From: an uncultured Candidatus Saccharibacteria bacterium
GTDB taxonomy: Bacteria > Patescibacteriota > Saccharimonadia > Saccharimonadales > Saccharimonadaceae
Direction: 5' to 3'
NCBI GenBank assembly: GCA_946548715.1
Contig: CAMNPZ010000006.1
Coordinates: 1-50,492 of the forward strand
DNA: 50,492 nt
Positions 14,715 through 24,400 of this stretch are shown piece after piece (within the stretch, counting starts at the first letter, position 1; every line of letters starts with the position of its first letter). Made by a program: the position numbers and the translations under genes. The notes beneath the pieces are model-generated. The model was not told the origin of the DNA, made no database searches, and was given only the letters and a program-made list of their open reading frames with translations.

Positions 14715-15770
14715 CTAGATTTTCTTGAACAAAACCATCACCGACAGCGGTGACGAACTATAGTTGTCGAGCATATAAGTAGCTTCAAACTTCATGCCTT
14801 CATCCCACAGCGCAGTTCTCATCGCCTGGACTACGTCAATCGCATCAGATGCTTTCTCCGGCAGCTCCATCTCTGGCCAGCCAAATACCTTCACGCTCCA
14901 TTCGTAAGAAATGTGATTCAGCTGCAAGTCGAAGAAAAAGCTTCCACCTTTTCGCAAGTTGCGATATACCGGTTTCACGATGGCTTCCTTAAATACCCCA
15001 ATCGGGTAATACGAGGCCACGCCCTGCAGTATAACCAAGCTCGCATCAGCGCAACTGGTATCCTGGAGCTCCATCATGATGTCGCCATGCTTATAGGTCA
15101 CACCGACCTGCGCAAGCGTCTTCGGCGCAAACAGCGAATCCGGCTGGATATTAGGATCCCTATCGCACGCAATAATCTCCTGTACGGTAGGGTCAAAACT
15201 AAACCCAGTGTACTCAGAGTGTCTTGCCCAGGCCATCCTTCCAGCTCCCAAATCTATAATCTTGGATCCATCAGCGCGAAACTCGCTCTGATTGGCACGT
15301 GCCAATTCTGCTACCTTCAGCTGTCTTTCGCGATTGAACGCCAAAGTCGGCAAATTCAGGACAAAATAGTTGATTTTGTCCTGCTCGGGGATATTAGTCA
15401 CCCATCTGCCGTTCAGGTCTCTACCCGCATTATACGACAACTCCAGTGCCTCTGACGGCGAAGTCGCTACCGACATCACCCAAGGGAAGAAAAAGTCAGA
15501 TTCAGCTCCGCCATAATCCAGGATAAACTGCGTCAACGCTTCGTTGCGTGACAGCATCGGGTACATGAAAGCCCAAATCTTGTCCAGATTAGGTTTTGGT
15601 ACATCTCTATGCGACTCAAAAAACACGCGTTTTACTTCTGTGGTTAACTCCGGCATCGTCGACATCATTTTGTATTGCTTGTCACGAATTGCGATATATT
15701 TTGCGAATAATTCGTCCGGCATCCTTTCGCAGCGCGCATTGAAATCCAAAACATCTCCATTATTAGTCAT
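14715..15770 (-). CDS. Class I SAM-dependent methyltransferase-like protein
   Basis: A 351-residue protein. The central region shows a Rossmann methyltransferase fold: motif I IIDLGAGRMAWARH (about residues 170-183), an acidic residue ending strand 2 in IIACDRDPN, then HGDIMMEL and LRKGGSFFFDLQ near motif VI. The N-terminal 150 residues are helical and specific to this protein. I cannot assign a substrate. It starts with ATG behind AAAGGAGGTG, has its own extended -10 box (15813-15821) and a terminator, so it forms a single-gene unit. Confidence 0.75.
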   Translation of the reverse strand: MTNNGDVLDFNARCERMPDELFAKYIAIRDKQYKMMSTMPELTTEVKRVFFESHRDVPKPNLDKIWAFMYPMLSRNEALTQFILDYGGAESDFFFPWVMSVATSPSEALELSYNAGRDLNGRWVTNIPEQDKINYFVLNLPTLAFNRERQLKVAELARANQSEFRADGSKIIDLGAGRMAWARHSEYTGFSFDPTVQEIIACDRDPNIQPDSLFAPKTLAQVGVTYKHGDIMMELQDTSCADASLVILQGVASYYPIGVFKEAIVKPVYRNLRKGGSFFFDLQLNHISYEWSVKVFGWPEMELPEKASDAIDVVQAMRTALWDEGMKFEATYMLDNYSSSPLSVMVLFKKI

Positions 15771-15812
15771 CTAAGACACCTCCTTTTTAAACAGCGACCC
15801 CCTTCACCGTAT

Positions 15813-15821
15813 ATTATATCA
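15813..15821 (-). promoter_or_regulatory. Extended -10 promoter of the methyltransferase gene
   Basis: On the - strand TG-A-TATAAT, followed by a leader of about 35 bases carrying AAAGGAGGTG. Confidence 0.65.
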
Positions 15822-15853
15822 TGAAAACACGCTATTGCCCAGATACACCCCAA

Positions 15854-16912
15854 TTAATCCGTCGATGGATCTCGTGACTCAATACTAATCCTTGGGTAAA
15901 TATTTAATGTATATGAATCGGTCGGCAATACTCCGCTTTCAATTTCATAATAACAAGCCGCCGCCACCATAGCCCCGTTATCACCAGATAATTTCGAATC
16001 GGGGAACCATACGTTGATTCCCGAAAACTTTTCATATGCTTTCTCTCTTAGTGTCTCATTGGCACTCACGCCACCAGCAAACGCTACCGACTTCACACCG
16101 GGATACTTTCGTAGCGCCGCCTCGAGCTTTTCGAGCAAAATATCTACAGCCGTCTTCTGAAATGATGCTGCAAAATCTGCTACCTGTTGCATGGACAATA
16201 ATTCTGCTAATTGATGCGAAGGATACGAAATCGGTACGCCCGCCTCTTTCTGTACCGCCCTAAGAACCGCAGTCTTCAACCCTGAAAATGAGAAATCCAA
16301 CCCCTCTACTTTCGGGTGCGGCAACTTGTATTTTAATGGGTCACCAGTTTTCGCGGCCTTTGCAATGCTTGGCCCACCCGGATACGGCAATCCTAGTATT
16401 TTTGCAACCTTATCGAAGCACTCTCCTACCGCATCATCATGCGTCGTCCCGATTATTTCAAACTGATTATGTCCCGACATATACAGTATCTGCGTATGTC
16501 CACCCGACACCACCATCGCCAATAGGGGGAATGACGGACCAGAGCTATCGAGCCAATTCGCATATACATGTGATTTTAGATGATGTACCGCATAAAGTGG
16601 TTTATCATGTAAAATCGCCAAGGTTCTCGCCGTCAGCGTTCCAATCAATAAAGACCCCAGCAGTCCAGGTGCATGTGTCACTGCAATTGCATCAATCTCA
16701 TCCCATGAACATTTCGCATCTAACAGCGCCTTATCCACCACTGGCAGCATAACCTCAAGATGTGATCTCGCTGCCACTTCCGGTATTACGCCACCATACT
16801 CCGCAAAAATATCAATTTGACTCACAACTACATTTGACAAAATCCGAACTCCGTCCTCCACCACCGCAGCGGCCGTCTCATCACAACTTGTCTCAATTCC
16901 CAATATTTTCAC
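15854..16912 (-). CDS. tsaD: tRNA N6-threonylcarbamoyladenosine transferase TsaD
   Basis: A 352-residue ASKHA-fold protein. It transfers threonylcarbamoyl to A37 of ANN-decoding tRNAs together with TsaB, TsaC and TsaE. Visible motifs: GIETSCDETAAAVV, the metal-binding HLKSH (111-115), VSGGHTQIL, GECFDKVAKILGLPYPGGP, FSFSGLKTAVLR and FAGGVSANETLR. The length is standard. The start is a GTG exactly six bases after the extended -10 box TG-C-TATAAT, so the mRNA should be leaderless with GTG. It is divergently arranged with the VirB2-like gene. Confidence 0.97.
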   Translation of the reverse strand: MKILGIETSCDETAAAVVEDGVRILSNVVVSQIDIFAEYGGVIPEVAARSHLEVMLPVVDKALLDAKCSWDEIDAIAVTHAPGLLGSLLIGTLTARTLAILHDKPLYAVHHLKSHVYANWLDSSGPSFPLLAMVVSGGHTQILYMSGHNQFEIIGTTHDDAVGECFDKVAKILGLPYPGGPSIAKAAKTGDPLKYKLPHPKVEGLDFSFSGLKTAVLRAVQKEAGVPISYPSHQLAELLSMQQVADFAASFQKTAVDILLEKLEAALRKYPGVKSVAFAGGVSANETLREKAYEKFSGINVWFPDSKLSGDNGAMVAAACYYEIESGVLPTDSYTLNIYPRISIESRDPSTD

Positions 16913-16918
16913 CCTATA

Positions 16919-16927
16919 ATTATAGCA
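16919..16927 (-). promoter_or_regulatory. Extended -10 box, leaderless architecture (tsaD)
   Basis: On the - strand TG-C-TATAAT, six bases, GTG start at 16912. Confidence 0.75.
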
Positions 16928-16957
16928 CAGCCATGCCTACGAATTAAATGACAAATG

Positions 16958-16966
16958 TGATATTAT
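16958..16966 (+). promoter_or_regulatory. Extended -10 box, leaderless architecture (VirB2-like gene)
   Basis: TG-A-TATTAT, six bases, ATG at 16973. Confidence 0.65.
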
Positions 16967-16972
16967 ATAAAT

Positions 16973-17446
16973 ATGAAATTAAGAAGCAAATCGCTCATCA
17001 TTGCAATCGCGACAATTCTGCTTTGCATTACTGCTGTTTTGCCGTTATATACCGAAAGAGCATACGCCGAACAAAAACCCGTCCAAACTACATTCTTTGG
17101 TGAAGTCAAAGATGACGGCGATGGCTGTAGTGTCTATTCCATCCTTATATTAATTGTAGACATTCTAAGTATTGGCATAGGTATTGTCGGCGTCGTGGGT
17201 ATTACGATTGTTGGTATCCAGTATCTTACTTCGGGCGGCAACGATCAGCAAGCAGCAAAAGCCAGGACTCGTATGTTCGAAATAGTTATCGGCCTAGTTG
17301 CTTATGCTCTACTTTACAGTGCAGCTAATTTTCTTCTACCAGGTGGCAAGTTTAATCTTTCTTCCGAGTGTAGTACAAACAGCAATAACAAGACGTCGAG
17401 TCATTCCGTGTTGCACTCCTCTATTATCGCGCAAGACAACTCATGA
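16973..17446 (+). CDS. VirB2/TrbC-like pilin, membrane protein
   Basis: A 157-residue protein with a signal peptide (about residues 1-32, ending AYA) and two hydrophobic helices (about 56-82 and 100-120) separated by a short loop with SGGNDQQAAKARTRM. This two-helix layout and loop resemble VirB2/TrbC major pilins of type IV secretion systems and similar small proteins common in Saccharibacteria. No other secretion genes are adjacent, so its role could be in conjugation-like pili, DNA exchange or another membrane complex. The C-terminus is Ser/Asn-rich. Confidence 0.6.
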   Translation: MKLRSKSLIIAIATILLCITAVLPLYTERAYAEQKPVQTTFFGEVKDDGDGCSVYSILILIVDILSIGIGIVGVVGITIVGIQYLTSGGNDQQAAKARTRMFEIVIGLVAYALLYSAANFLLPGGKFNLSSECSTNSNNKTSSHSVLHSSIIAQDNS

Positions 17447-17470
17447 TATCTATCGATAATGAAAACTTTG

Positions 17471-17479
17471 TGATATAAT
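17471..17479 (+). promoter_or_regulatory. Extended -10 promoter of tRNA-Gln
   Basis: TG-A-TATAAT, ten bases before the first base of tRNA-Gln. Confidence 0.75.
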
Positions 17480-17489
17480 TACTTCATAA

Positions 17490-17564
17490 TGGACCGTCGC
17501 CAAGCGGTAAGGCACTGGGTTTTGGTCCCAGCATTCGCAGGTTCGAATCCTGCCGGTCCAGCCA
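17490..17564 (+). tRNA. tRNA-Gln (anticodon TTG)
   Basis: Acceptor TGGACCG/CGGTCCA, D arm with AAGCGGTAA, anticodon stem CTGGG/CCCAG with loop TTTTGGT, T loop TTCGAAT, discriminator G and encoded CCA. The sequence closely follows the bacterial tRNA-Gln pattern, including the U1-A72 pair. Confidence 0.97.
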
Positions 17565-17605
17565 AGATGAAAAAATAGCGAGCTTGCTCGGTATTTTTTT
17601 ATCTT
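17564..17605 (+). terminator. Long hairpin after tRNA-Gln, probable terminator
   Basis: AAGAT ... AAAAAATA-G-CGAGC-TT-GCTCG-G-TATTTTTTT ... ATCTT forms an almost continuous stem of more than 17 bp. Its form (GC-rich tip with TT loop, A/T lower stem) resembles the first hairpin of the units at 21167-21334. Confidence 0.7.
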
Positions 17606-17607
17606 GC

Positions 17608-17637
17608 GACCGGTCTTGGATAATTATCCTGCCGGTC
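17608..17637 (+). repeat. Hairpin with duplicated tRNA-Gln 3' sequence
   Basis: GACCGG ... CCGGTC encloses GGATAATTATCC. The right part, ATCCTGCCGGTC, repeats 12 bases of the tRNA-Gln 3' end, as left by an old integration or duplication at the tRNA. The interval from here to the next gene holds no reading frame. Confidence 0.45.
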
Positions 17638-17643
17638 TAATTA

Positions 17644-17700
17644 TAGATTCATTGAGACGACGCTCAGCGGATAGTTTTGCGAAGCAAAACTAAATTCCGC
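17644..17700 (+). repeat. Intergenic relative of the palindromic elements
   Basis: The block GAGACGACGCTCAGCGGA matches GAGGCGACGCCCAGCGGA inside elements C1 and C2, and as in those it is followed directly by a hairpin whose stem is different (here TAGTTTTGC-GAA-GCAAAACTA). Confidence 0.6.
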
Positions 17701-17702
17701 CA

Positions 17703-17711
17703 TGCTATAAT
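17703..17711 (+). promoter_or_regulatory. Extended -10 promoter
   Basis: TG-C-TATAAT upstream of the gene at 17755, followed by a leader with GGAGGTAG before the ATG. Confidence 0.65.
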
Positions 17712-17754
17712 ATACTTTATAAATAACTTGAATGAAACACTTTGGAGGTAGCCA

Positions 17755-18933
17755 ATGAGCGAGATTTTACACGATGACTCAGAGTCATTTGAAGAGGAAG
17801 AAGAGCACGAATCAAGCGCTACGCAAATGGCTATCAAGGGTCTATCTCGCGTCGTTGGCGAGGAGGATGATGGCACAACTACAGAAGAAGATGATTATTA
17901 TGAGGACGACGACTATGAAGAAGATGAAGACGACGACTATTATAGTGAAGAGGAAGAAGAACATTACGGCGAAGAACGCACTGAGTTTGATGAAGAAAAA
18001 ATTAAGTTACGTGAAATACCCATACCAAAAGAACTATTAAAACGTTATCCGTTTATTGCGGAATTACCACACGGTATTGCCATCATGGGCGGCGTAGCTC
18101 GCAGTATTGCAAGAGAAATGATAACGGGGGAGCACGAGCCGATTCGTGATATTGACCTCGTAAATATTACCGACGAAGAAGGCGATAGTGAAGTTGATGA
18201 CGAGACTCTAGACACGCTCTCGCGTGAATATATGCCAGACGACTATGCTTTTGGTCATGGTATCGGGAGGGATACCCTCAAACATTACTTTGAAACTCGC
18301 GATTTCACTATTAATCAAGTTTTAATTATGGATGGCAAACTCATCGTTAGTGAATTCGCATACAATGATTTCCAAGAGAATATCATTCGTCCAACTTATT
18401 ATGAGCATCCATACGAAGGCGACGAGATTAGTAGTCGGCTATTCTTGAAAGCACTAATGATGAGAAGCGTCTTATTGCAAATCTCCGACTCTATCCCCCT
18501 AATCGAAGACATGGAATGCCCCGAATATGTCGGTGTTTTTAATATAGCTTTATTTTTAAATAAAGCCATGAGTCGTGATGCCAGAACGGCTCAACATTTC
18601 ACAGAAGAACTTGTAGATTGGGGCATTATTCCAGAGAAATATGCCAGTCGACCAGTCGCACTCGCCAAAGCACTCCTTAGGAGTGTCTATAGTTTTGAAT
18701 TTCGTCCATCTACTGACGCACGTTTTAGAGATATTCAAGAATGTAGAGACATTAGCGGATATTTCATCCCGCCCTCCATGCAACGATACTATGCATCCGA
18801 CCCAGTAATTCGTCGTGCACTTGCCGAATATGAAGACGGGACTGATGGAACAGCTGAAGACGACGGCGAACGGGATTCCGGCCACTATACTGAGTCAGAG
18901 TATGACGACATTAATCGTTCTGCTTACGAATAA
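17755..18933 (+). CDS. Nucleotidyltransferase-fold protein related to poly(A)/CCA polymerases
   Basis: A 392-residue protein. The first 85 residues are extremely acidic (long runs of Glu and Asp with Tyr). After this, GIAIMGGVARSIAREMITG and EHEPIRDIDLV resemble the GG-x-x-R and D-x-D motifs of the class II polymerase-beta-like fold, and ETRDFTINQVLI matches the RRDFTINAL motif of tRNA nucleotidyltransferase/poly(A) polymerases. The C-terminal part is helical and ends in another acidic tail. It is shorter than, and differs from, housekeeping CCA enzymes, so a bespoke role is possible. The substrate is unknown. It sits between tRNA-Gln and ftsK with its own promoter and a strong ribosome site GGAGGTAG. 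Confidence 0.6.
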   Translation: MSEILHDDSESFEEEEEHESSATQMAIKGLSRVVGEEDDGTTTEEDDYYEDDDYEEDEDDDYYSEEEEEHYGEERTEFDEEKIKLREIPIPKELLKRYPFIAELPHGIAIMGGVARSIAREMITGEHEPIRDIDLVNITDEEGDSEVDDETLDTLSREYMPDDYAFGHGIGRDTLKHYFETRDFTINQVLIMDGKLIVSEFAYNDFQENIIRPTYYEHPYEGDEISSRLFLKALMMRSVLLQISDSIPLIEDMECPEYVGVFNIALFLNKAMSRDARTAQHFTEELVDWGIIPEKYASRPVALAKALLRSVYSFEFRPSTDARFRDIQECRDISGYFIPPSMQRYYASDPVIRRALAEYEDGTDGTAEDDGERDSGHYTESEYDDINRSAYE

Positions 18934-18964
18934 TCCACCATATAAGGTATTTTAAATAAAAAGG

Positions 18965-18973
18965 TGTTATAAT
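18965..18973 (+). promoter_or_regulatory. Extended -10 box, leaderless architecture (ftsK)
   Basis: TG-T-TATAAT, six bases, ATG at 18980. Confidence 0.75.
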
Positions 18974-18979
18974 AAGCAT

Positions 18980-21178
18980 ATGGCAACGAAGAAGAGAAAA
19001 ACCAAAAAACGCTCCACTAGCCGGTCGCGGTCTAGTAAGAGGGAAGCTCCAGTCGAGCACGAACTCCCCGGCGGTTTTTGGCATCAAATCGCCGCAGTGC
19101 TCATGATTGCACTCGCGCTTTTCTTCGTCATTACTTGGTTCGGTCACGGTGGCTCCGCCTTGAACGCAGTTCACGATGCGGTCAAAGCCGGCATCGGCCT
19201 CGCCACCTATTTCATTCCGGTCGCTCTCGTCTACATCGCCGTGCGCATCTTCCGCAGTGAGAACAACCGCATCTCCATCGCAATCTACATCGCAAGCATC
19301 CTGATGCTTTTCTGGCTTTCCGGCGTTGGCGCCATTTGGAACTTCGGCGGCGCCCTCGGCACCTGGCTTAACGGCATCATGACTCAAGCCCTCGATCAAG
19401 CCTTCGTTATTATTATCTATCTCGTCCTCATCTTTATTACCGCACTCTTCATCCTCCAAATCTCCCCCCTCACCTTCTTCAAAGACACCAAGAATCTCAA
19501 ACCCGGTCGACGCGCAACAGCAGGCGACGATGCCGACTCTGGCAAGAAAAAGAAACTCGGTCAACTCGAAATCAAAGTCAACTCCGGCCTTGGCTCCAGC
19601 GAACCGGCCCAACCGGTCATGACGCGTGGCAAATTCCACAAAGTCCCAACCAAAGCCCCCGCTCCCGAGCCACCCAAAGAGCCCACCGCTCTCGTTTCAG
19701 TCGACGATCCCGACTGGAAGATGCCATCCACTGACCTTCTCGAGAAGAAACAATCACCCGCCGACGCCGGCAACATTCAGCAAAACGCTTACATTATTAA
19801 ATCCACTCTCGCTGAATTCGGCATCGACGTCGAAATGGAAGGCGCCAACGTCGGTCCTCGCGTCACTCAGTACACCATGAAGCCACCCGCAGGTGTCAAC
19901 CTCTCCAAGATTCTCGCCCGCGACAAAGAGCTCGCCCTTAACCTCGCCGTCGACAAAATCCGTATCGAGGCTCCCATCCCCGGCACCCGCTCTGTTGGTG
20001 TTGAGATCCCCAATGCCCGTTCGGCTGATGTTCGCCTACGTGGTGTTCTCGAGTCTGCCGAATGGAAGAAATCTACCGACCCCCTCACCTTCGCAGTAGG
20101 AAAAGACATCTCCGGCAAAGCCGTCGTAGCAAATCTCGCCAAGATGCCTCACCTCCTCATCGCCGGTACTACTGGTTCTGGTAAGTCCGTCATGACGAAT
20201 ACTCTCATCAGCTCCTTGCTTTATCGTAACTCTCCCTCCGACATGAAACTCATCATTGTCGACCCGAAGCAGGTCGAAATGGCCCAATACCAAGACATCC
20301 CCCACCTCCTCACTCCCATCATCACTCAGACCGAGAAGGCTCTCTCCGCCATGAAATGGGCTGTCGGCGAAATGGAACGCCGCTATACTCTTATGGCCGA
20401 GGAGAAAGTCAAGAACATCTCCGACTACAACGCCAAAATGGCCAAATCCGCCGAGCAAAACCCCGAGAAAGAAGGCAAAATGCCATACATCGTCATCGTA
20501 ATCGACGAGATGGCCGACCTTATGATGATGGCAGGCAAAGACCTCGAGATGCTCATCGTCCGCATTGCCCAGAAGGGTCGTGCTTCAGGCATTCACCTAG
20601 TCCTCGCCACTCAGCGTCCAGAAGTCAAAGTTATCACCGGTCTCATCAAAGCCAACATTCCGGGTCGTATTGCTTTCGCGGTCGGCTCCCAGATGGATTC
20701 ACGTATCATGCTCGACCAAGGCGGCGCCGAGAAACTTCTCGGCAAAGGCGACATGCTCCTCCTCACCACCGAAATGATGGGCAAACCGCGCCGTATCCAG
20801 GGCGCCTGGGCTTCCGACGAAGATATCAATAAAGTAACCGACTTCCTCCGCGCCCAGCGTGCTCCCGAATACAACGACGAAGTTGTCTCCCAACAAGTCG
20901 CCATCAAGGGCCTCACCCCCGAAGGCAGTGGCGCTGGCGGCTTGGGCCGTCGCTTTGACCCACAAGATCCCACCGTTCGCCAAGCCGTTGAGATTACCTT
21001 GAACAAAGGCAAATTCTCCACCGCCATGCTTCAGACCTACCTTGGCAAAGGCCACGGTTTCGTTTCCGGTCTCGCCATCTGGCTCGAAGAAATTGGCGTC
21101 ATCGGCCCCCAAAACGGCAACAAACCCCGCGACGTCCTCATCTCCTCCATGGATGAGTTCGACGAACTAGCACAGTGA
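18980..21178 (+). CDS. ftsK: DNA translocase FtsK/SpoIIIE
   Basis: A 732-residue membrane-anchored motor that pumps chromosomal DNA at division. A basic N-terminus (KKRKTKKRSTSRSRSSK) is followed by four membrane helices (about residues 35-165), a short linker, the alpha/beta motor with Walker A GTTGSGKS (about 396-403), Walker B region IVIVIDEMADLMMM, and the C-terminal gamma winged-helix domain (TLNKGKFSTAMLQTYLGKGHG ... WLEEIGVIGP) that reads orienting sequences. The length is typical of SpoIIIE-like proteins. The last residues (LAQ-stop) are encoded by the first unit of an 84-bp repeat array, whose CAGTGAG supplies the TGA stop. Codons are strongly C-ending. Confidence 0.96.
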   Translation: MATKKRKTKKRSTSRSRSSKREAPVEHELPGGFWHQIAAVLMIALALFFVITWFGHGGSALNAVHDAVKAGIGLATYFIPVALVYIAVRIFRSENNRISIAIYIASILMLFWLSGVGAIWNFGGALGTWLNGIMTQALDQAFVIIIYLVLIFITALFILQISPLTFFKDTKNLKPGRRATAGDDADSGKKKKLGQLEIKVNSGLGSSEPAQPVMTRGKFHKVPTKAPAPEPPKEPTALVSVDDPDWKMPSTDLLEKKQSPADAGNIQQNAYIIKSTLAEFGIDVEMEGANVGPRVTQYTMKPPAGVNLSKILARDKELALNLAVDKIRIEAPIPGTRSVGVEIPNARSADVRLRGVLESAEWKKSTDPLTFAVGKDISGKAVVANLAKMPHLLIAGTTGSGKSVMTNTLISSLLYRNSPSDMKLIIVDPKQVEMAQYQDIPHLLTPIITQTEKALSAMKWAVGEMERRYTLMAEEKVKNISDYNAKMAKSAEQNPEKEGKMPYIVIVIDEMADLMMMAGKDLEMLIVRIAQKGRASGIHLVLATQRPEVKVITGLIKANIPGRIAFAVGSQMDSRIMLDQGGAEKLLGKGDMLLLTTEMMGKPRRIQGAWASDEDINKVTDFLRAQRAPEYNDEVVSQQVAIKGLTPEGSGAGGLGRRFDPQDPTVRQAVEITLNKGKFSTAMLQTYLGKGHGFVSGLAIWLEEIGVIGPQNGNKPRDVLISSMDEFDELAQ

Positions 21179-21347
21179 GAGAATACCGAATGCCTGCATT
21201 CGGTATTCCGAACGTGCGCTGTTCGACGACTTGCGCAGCAGGTCGATAGCCTAGCTCAGTGAGTGAAAAACAAACACTTGTGTTTGTTTTTCCGAACGAG
21301 CGACGGCTATACAATTGCGAAGCAATTGTACCAGCTAGCTCAGTGAG
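21167..21347 (+). repeat. 84-bp-period hairpin array over the ftsK stop codon
   Basis: CTAGC(A/T)CAGTGAG occurs at 21167, 21251 and 21335, exactly 84 bp apart. Each full unit contains hairpin 1 (GAATACCGAATGC/GCATTCGGTATTC in unit 1; GAAAAACAAACAC/GTGTTTGTTTTTC in unit 2), the block CCGAACG(T/A)GCG, and hairpin 2 (GACTTGC-GCA-GCAGGTC; TACAATTGC-GAA-GCAATTGTA). The stems differ between units but are self-complementary. Confidence 0.88.
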
Positions 21348-21358
21348 CAAAAAACCAC

Positions 21359-21387
21359 TTGCATTTTATTCATAACCGTCATATAAT
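21359..21387 (+). promoter_or_regulatory. Promoter of giant adhesin 1, shared block with pilA
   Basis: TTGCAT (21359-21364), 17-bp spacer, TATAAT (21382-21387). The 18 bases AAAACCACTTGCATTTTA over the -35 box are identical to those at the pilA promoter (34834-34862). Confidence 0.75.
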
Positions 21388-21420
21388 AAAACCATTAAGG
21401 TTATGATAAAGGTGTTTAAC

Positions 21421-24400
21421 ATGCATATAAAAACAAATCGCATAGTGTTTTCAGGGCTACTCATAGCCTGCTTTCTGTTTTCATTAAATCTAACCACTAA
21501 CTCAGCTTCTGCTTTTTCTGCTTCTATCACTACTAATAGCAGCATCAATCTCAACGTCTCTCCAACCGGTGATGGCACTTCCATCCATAGTGAATTCATC
21601 AATGTTACGTCAGATTGTAGAAGCGGTTATAACCTTACTATTGCCACCCCCAGCGGTAGTAATCTATATAAGTATGACAATAACACTCAGTCTAGTACCA
21701 CTGCATCATTTACCGCCGTAGATGGGACTTCAGCTTTAAATAGTACTAATAATACCAACAAATGGGGCTACACTCTAGATTCTAACCCCACCAGCAGCAC
21801 AGTCTTTTCTCCACTCTCAACTACCGCCTCAGTCCTGAGGACTTCATCTCAGACCGCCAGTGCTGATTCTGACATCAACGACACCTTCAACATCAATTAC
21901 GGCATCAAAGTAGATAGCAACATCACTCCAGGCAACTACCAAATGGCTAGCCAAGGCGCAGTAGTCTACTACCTCACCATGGACACTACCTGCGCCCAGT
22001 ATACTGTATCCTTCAATCCTAATGGTGGCACATTAGCTTCTGGTATTACTAACCCAGAACAAAACATCCAAGCTGGCGAACCCACCAAGCTCATTTCATC
22101 TGATTCATTAAAAGCCCCACAAGGCACATCCTATACCGATGCAGATAACAACACTATCACTGGCGACAATGACAAACTTTGGACCTTCTGGGGCTGGAAT
22201 ACACAAGCAGACGGTACTGGCGACTGGTATAAGGACAGGGAATCAGTAGAAGACCTAGCAAATGCCGGCTCTACTATTACTCTCTACGCCCAGTGGAAGC
22301 AAGCCACCCTAGCCGATATGACGGCTGCCCCATCAACTGAGCCCACCGACCCCAAACAAATATCGCACGACGAAATGCAAGATATATCTCCAGAAGCTTG
22401 TTACAATTCCACTGCCTATTCTACTAATACCAGTTCCGATGCCCATAATCCCTACGATTCGTCTACTAATCCTAATGGCTACCATACCATTACTTTACTA
22501 GACAAACGCGGTAAAGTCACTACTGGCGAAACACCAGAAGCAGCCGAACAGTACACCATCAGTAAACTCCCAGATAATAACTGCTGGATGACCAAGAACC
22601 TCAATCTCGGCAGGACCGGTACTGAAGGCCCAAATAGTGACGGCACAATCACATTAACACCAGACGATACAGACCTAGCAGAAAACACCACTTTCACTGT
22701 GCCTGTTAGCACCAATTCTCTCCTTACTACCAATAATACTACTTCCTACACTACACCATTGCTGTATAAGAATTCTACATATGGTGTTTATTATACTTGG
22801 GCTACCGCACTTGCTTCTACTACTAATTATTCTACTAGTGGCACCAATGTGACTACATCCATTTGTCCAAGAAGCTGGGACTTACCTACGAGATATCAAT
22901 ATGATAATTTGAAAACCAAAGCTGGTTTAACTACTTCTAACGCTTACTCAGCCCCGTTCAATTTTTATAAAGCTGGTTACAAGAATGGCACTAGTGCTCC
23001 TGCTAGTACCACGGCGGTCTATCTTTGGACTTCTACTTCTGGTGGTACCCCGGCCTATTATAGTTCGGCTACTGCTAATGCAACCACTGCAAGCTATAAC
23101 AAACGTATGGGTTACAATATCCGCTGTATTGCCAGCAACGGCACTATTACCATCAACTATGATGGTAATAGTACCACCGAACACCCAGTCACCGGCACTA
23201 CCGCTTCCCAAGAAAGCGTAGAAATAAACTCCGTCAATACCCGGGCAAACGGCTTCACTAGAACCAGCTGGGCCTTCAATGGCTGGAATACCGCCGCCGA
23301 TGGTACCGGTACTGCCATTGCCGTAAACACGGCTATCACTAACCTCAACCCCACTCCGGGCTCTACTATCACTCTCTACGCTCAGTGGCTTCCACAACGC
23401 CAAATCATCTACAACGACAACTGTAGTTACAATAACGCTGGCTGTGCAACAAGTACTGATACTACTAATACTAGCAGCTGGACCAAAGCCGGCAGGAGTA
23501 TTACTCTAGGTAGCGACTCCTACTTCACCACAAGACCAGGCTATGCCATTACTTCCTGGAATACCGCTAAGGATGGTAGTGGTACTAGCTATAACATCTC
23601 ATCTAGTTACATTGTGCCATCCACTCTTACCGCTCCAGACCAAGTTACTCTCTACGCTCAGTGGTCTCCAGCCCTCACCATCAACTTCAATAACAATGGT
23701 GGTTCTGGCGCCATGACATCCCAGCTTATCCCAGAGAATGCTTCTAAAGCCTTAAAGAATAATAGCTTCACCGCCCCACCTGGTAATTACTTCATCGGCT
23801 GGATGACAGAAGAAAGTAGAGCCAATAATGAAATAATCTACGCTAACGGAGCTACTTATACTACCCCAACTACAGTCACTCCAGGCGACTCCATCACCCT
23901 CTACGCCAAATGGGGTCCTAGATATACAATAGTCTACGATGGTAATAATGCTACAGGTGGTAGTATGATAAGTAGCAGTACCGAACTAAAGCACACAAAT
24001 ATCAACGAAGGAAGTACCGTAGACCTTTATGCACCTAACTACTGGAAAACAGGTTTCGGCTTCGTTGGCTGGTCGCTCAGTCCTACTGCTACAGTTGGTG
24101 GCACAGATCCTATTTATGGCCCCAATGAATCCATCTTGGCTCCAGATTACGATAAGTATGGTGAGGAAATCAGTGGCACTAAGACTATCACCTTATACGC
24201 AATATGGTTAGAAGCCGACTCCACTAAGACCATGCAGACTTTCACGACCAGCGATTGTCAGAACCTATCTCAGACTACATTTATTTCATCAACTGGTAAA
24301 ATCACTGCTCCTGCCGGTAGTGTGATAGCTTTGAAAGACCAACGTGATAATAATGTTTATACTGTGGCACGACTCGCCGATGGTAAATGCTGGATGACGG

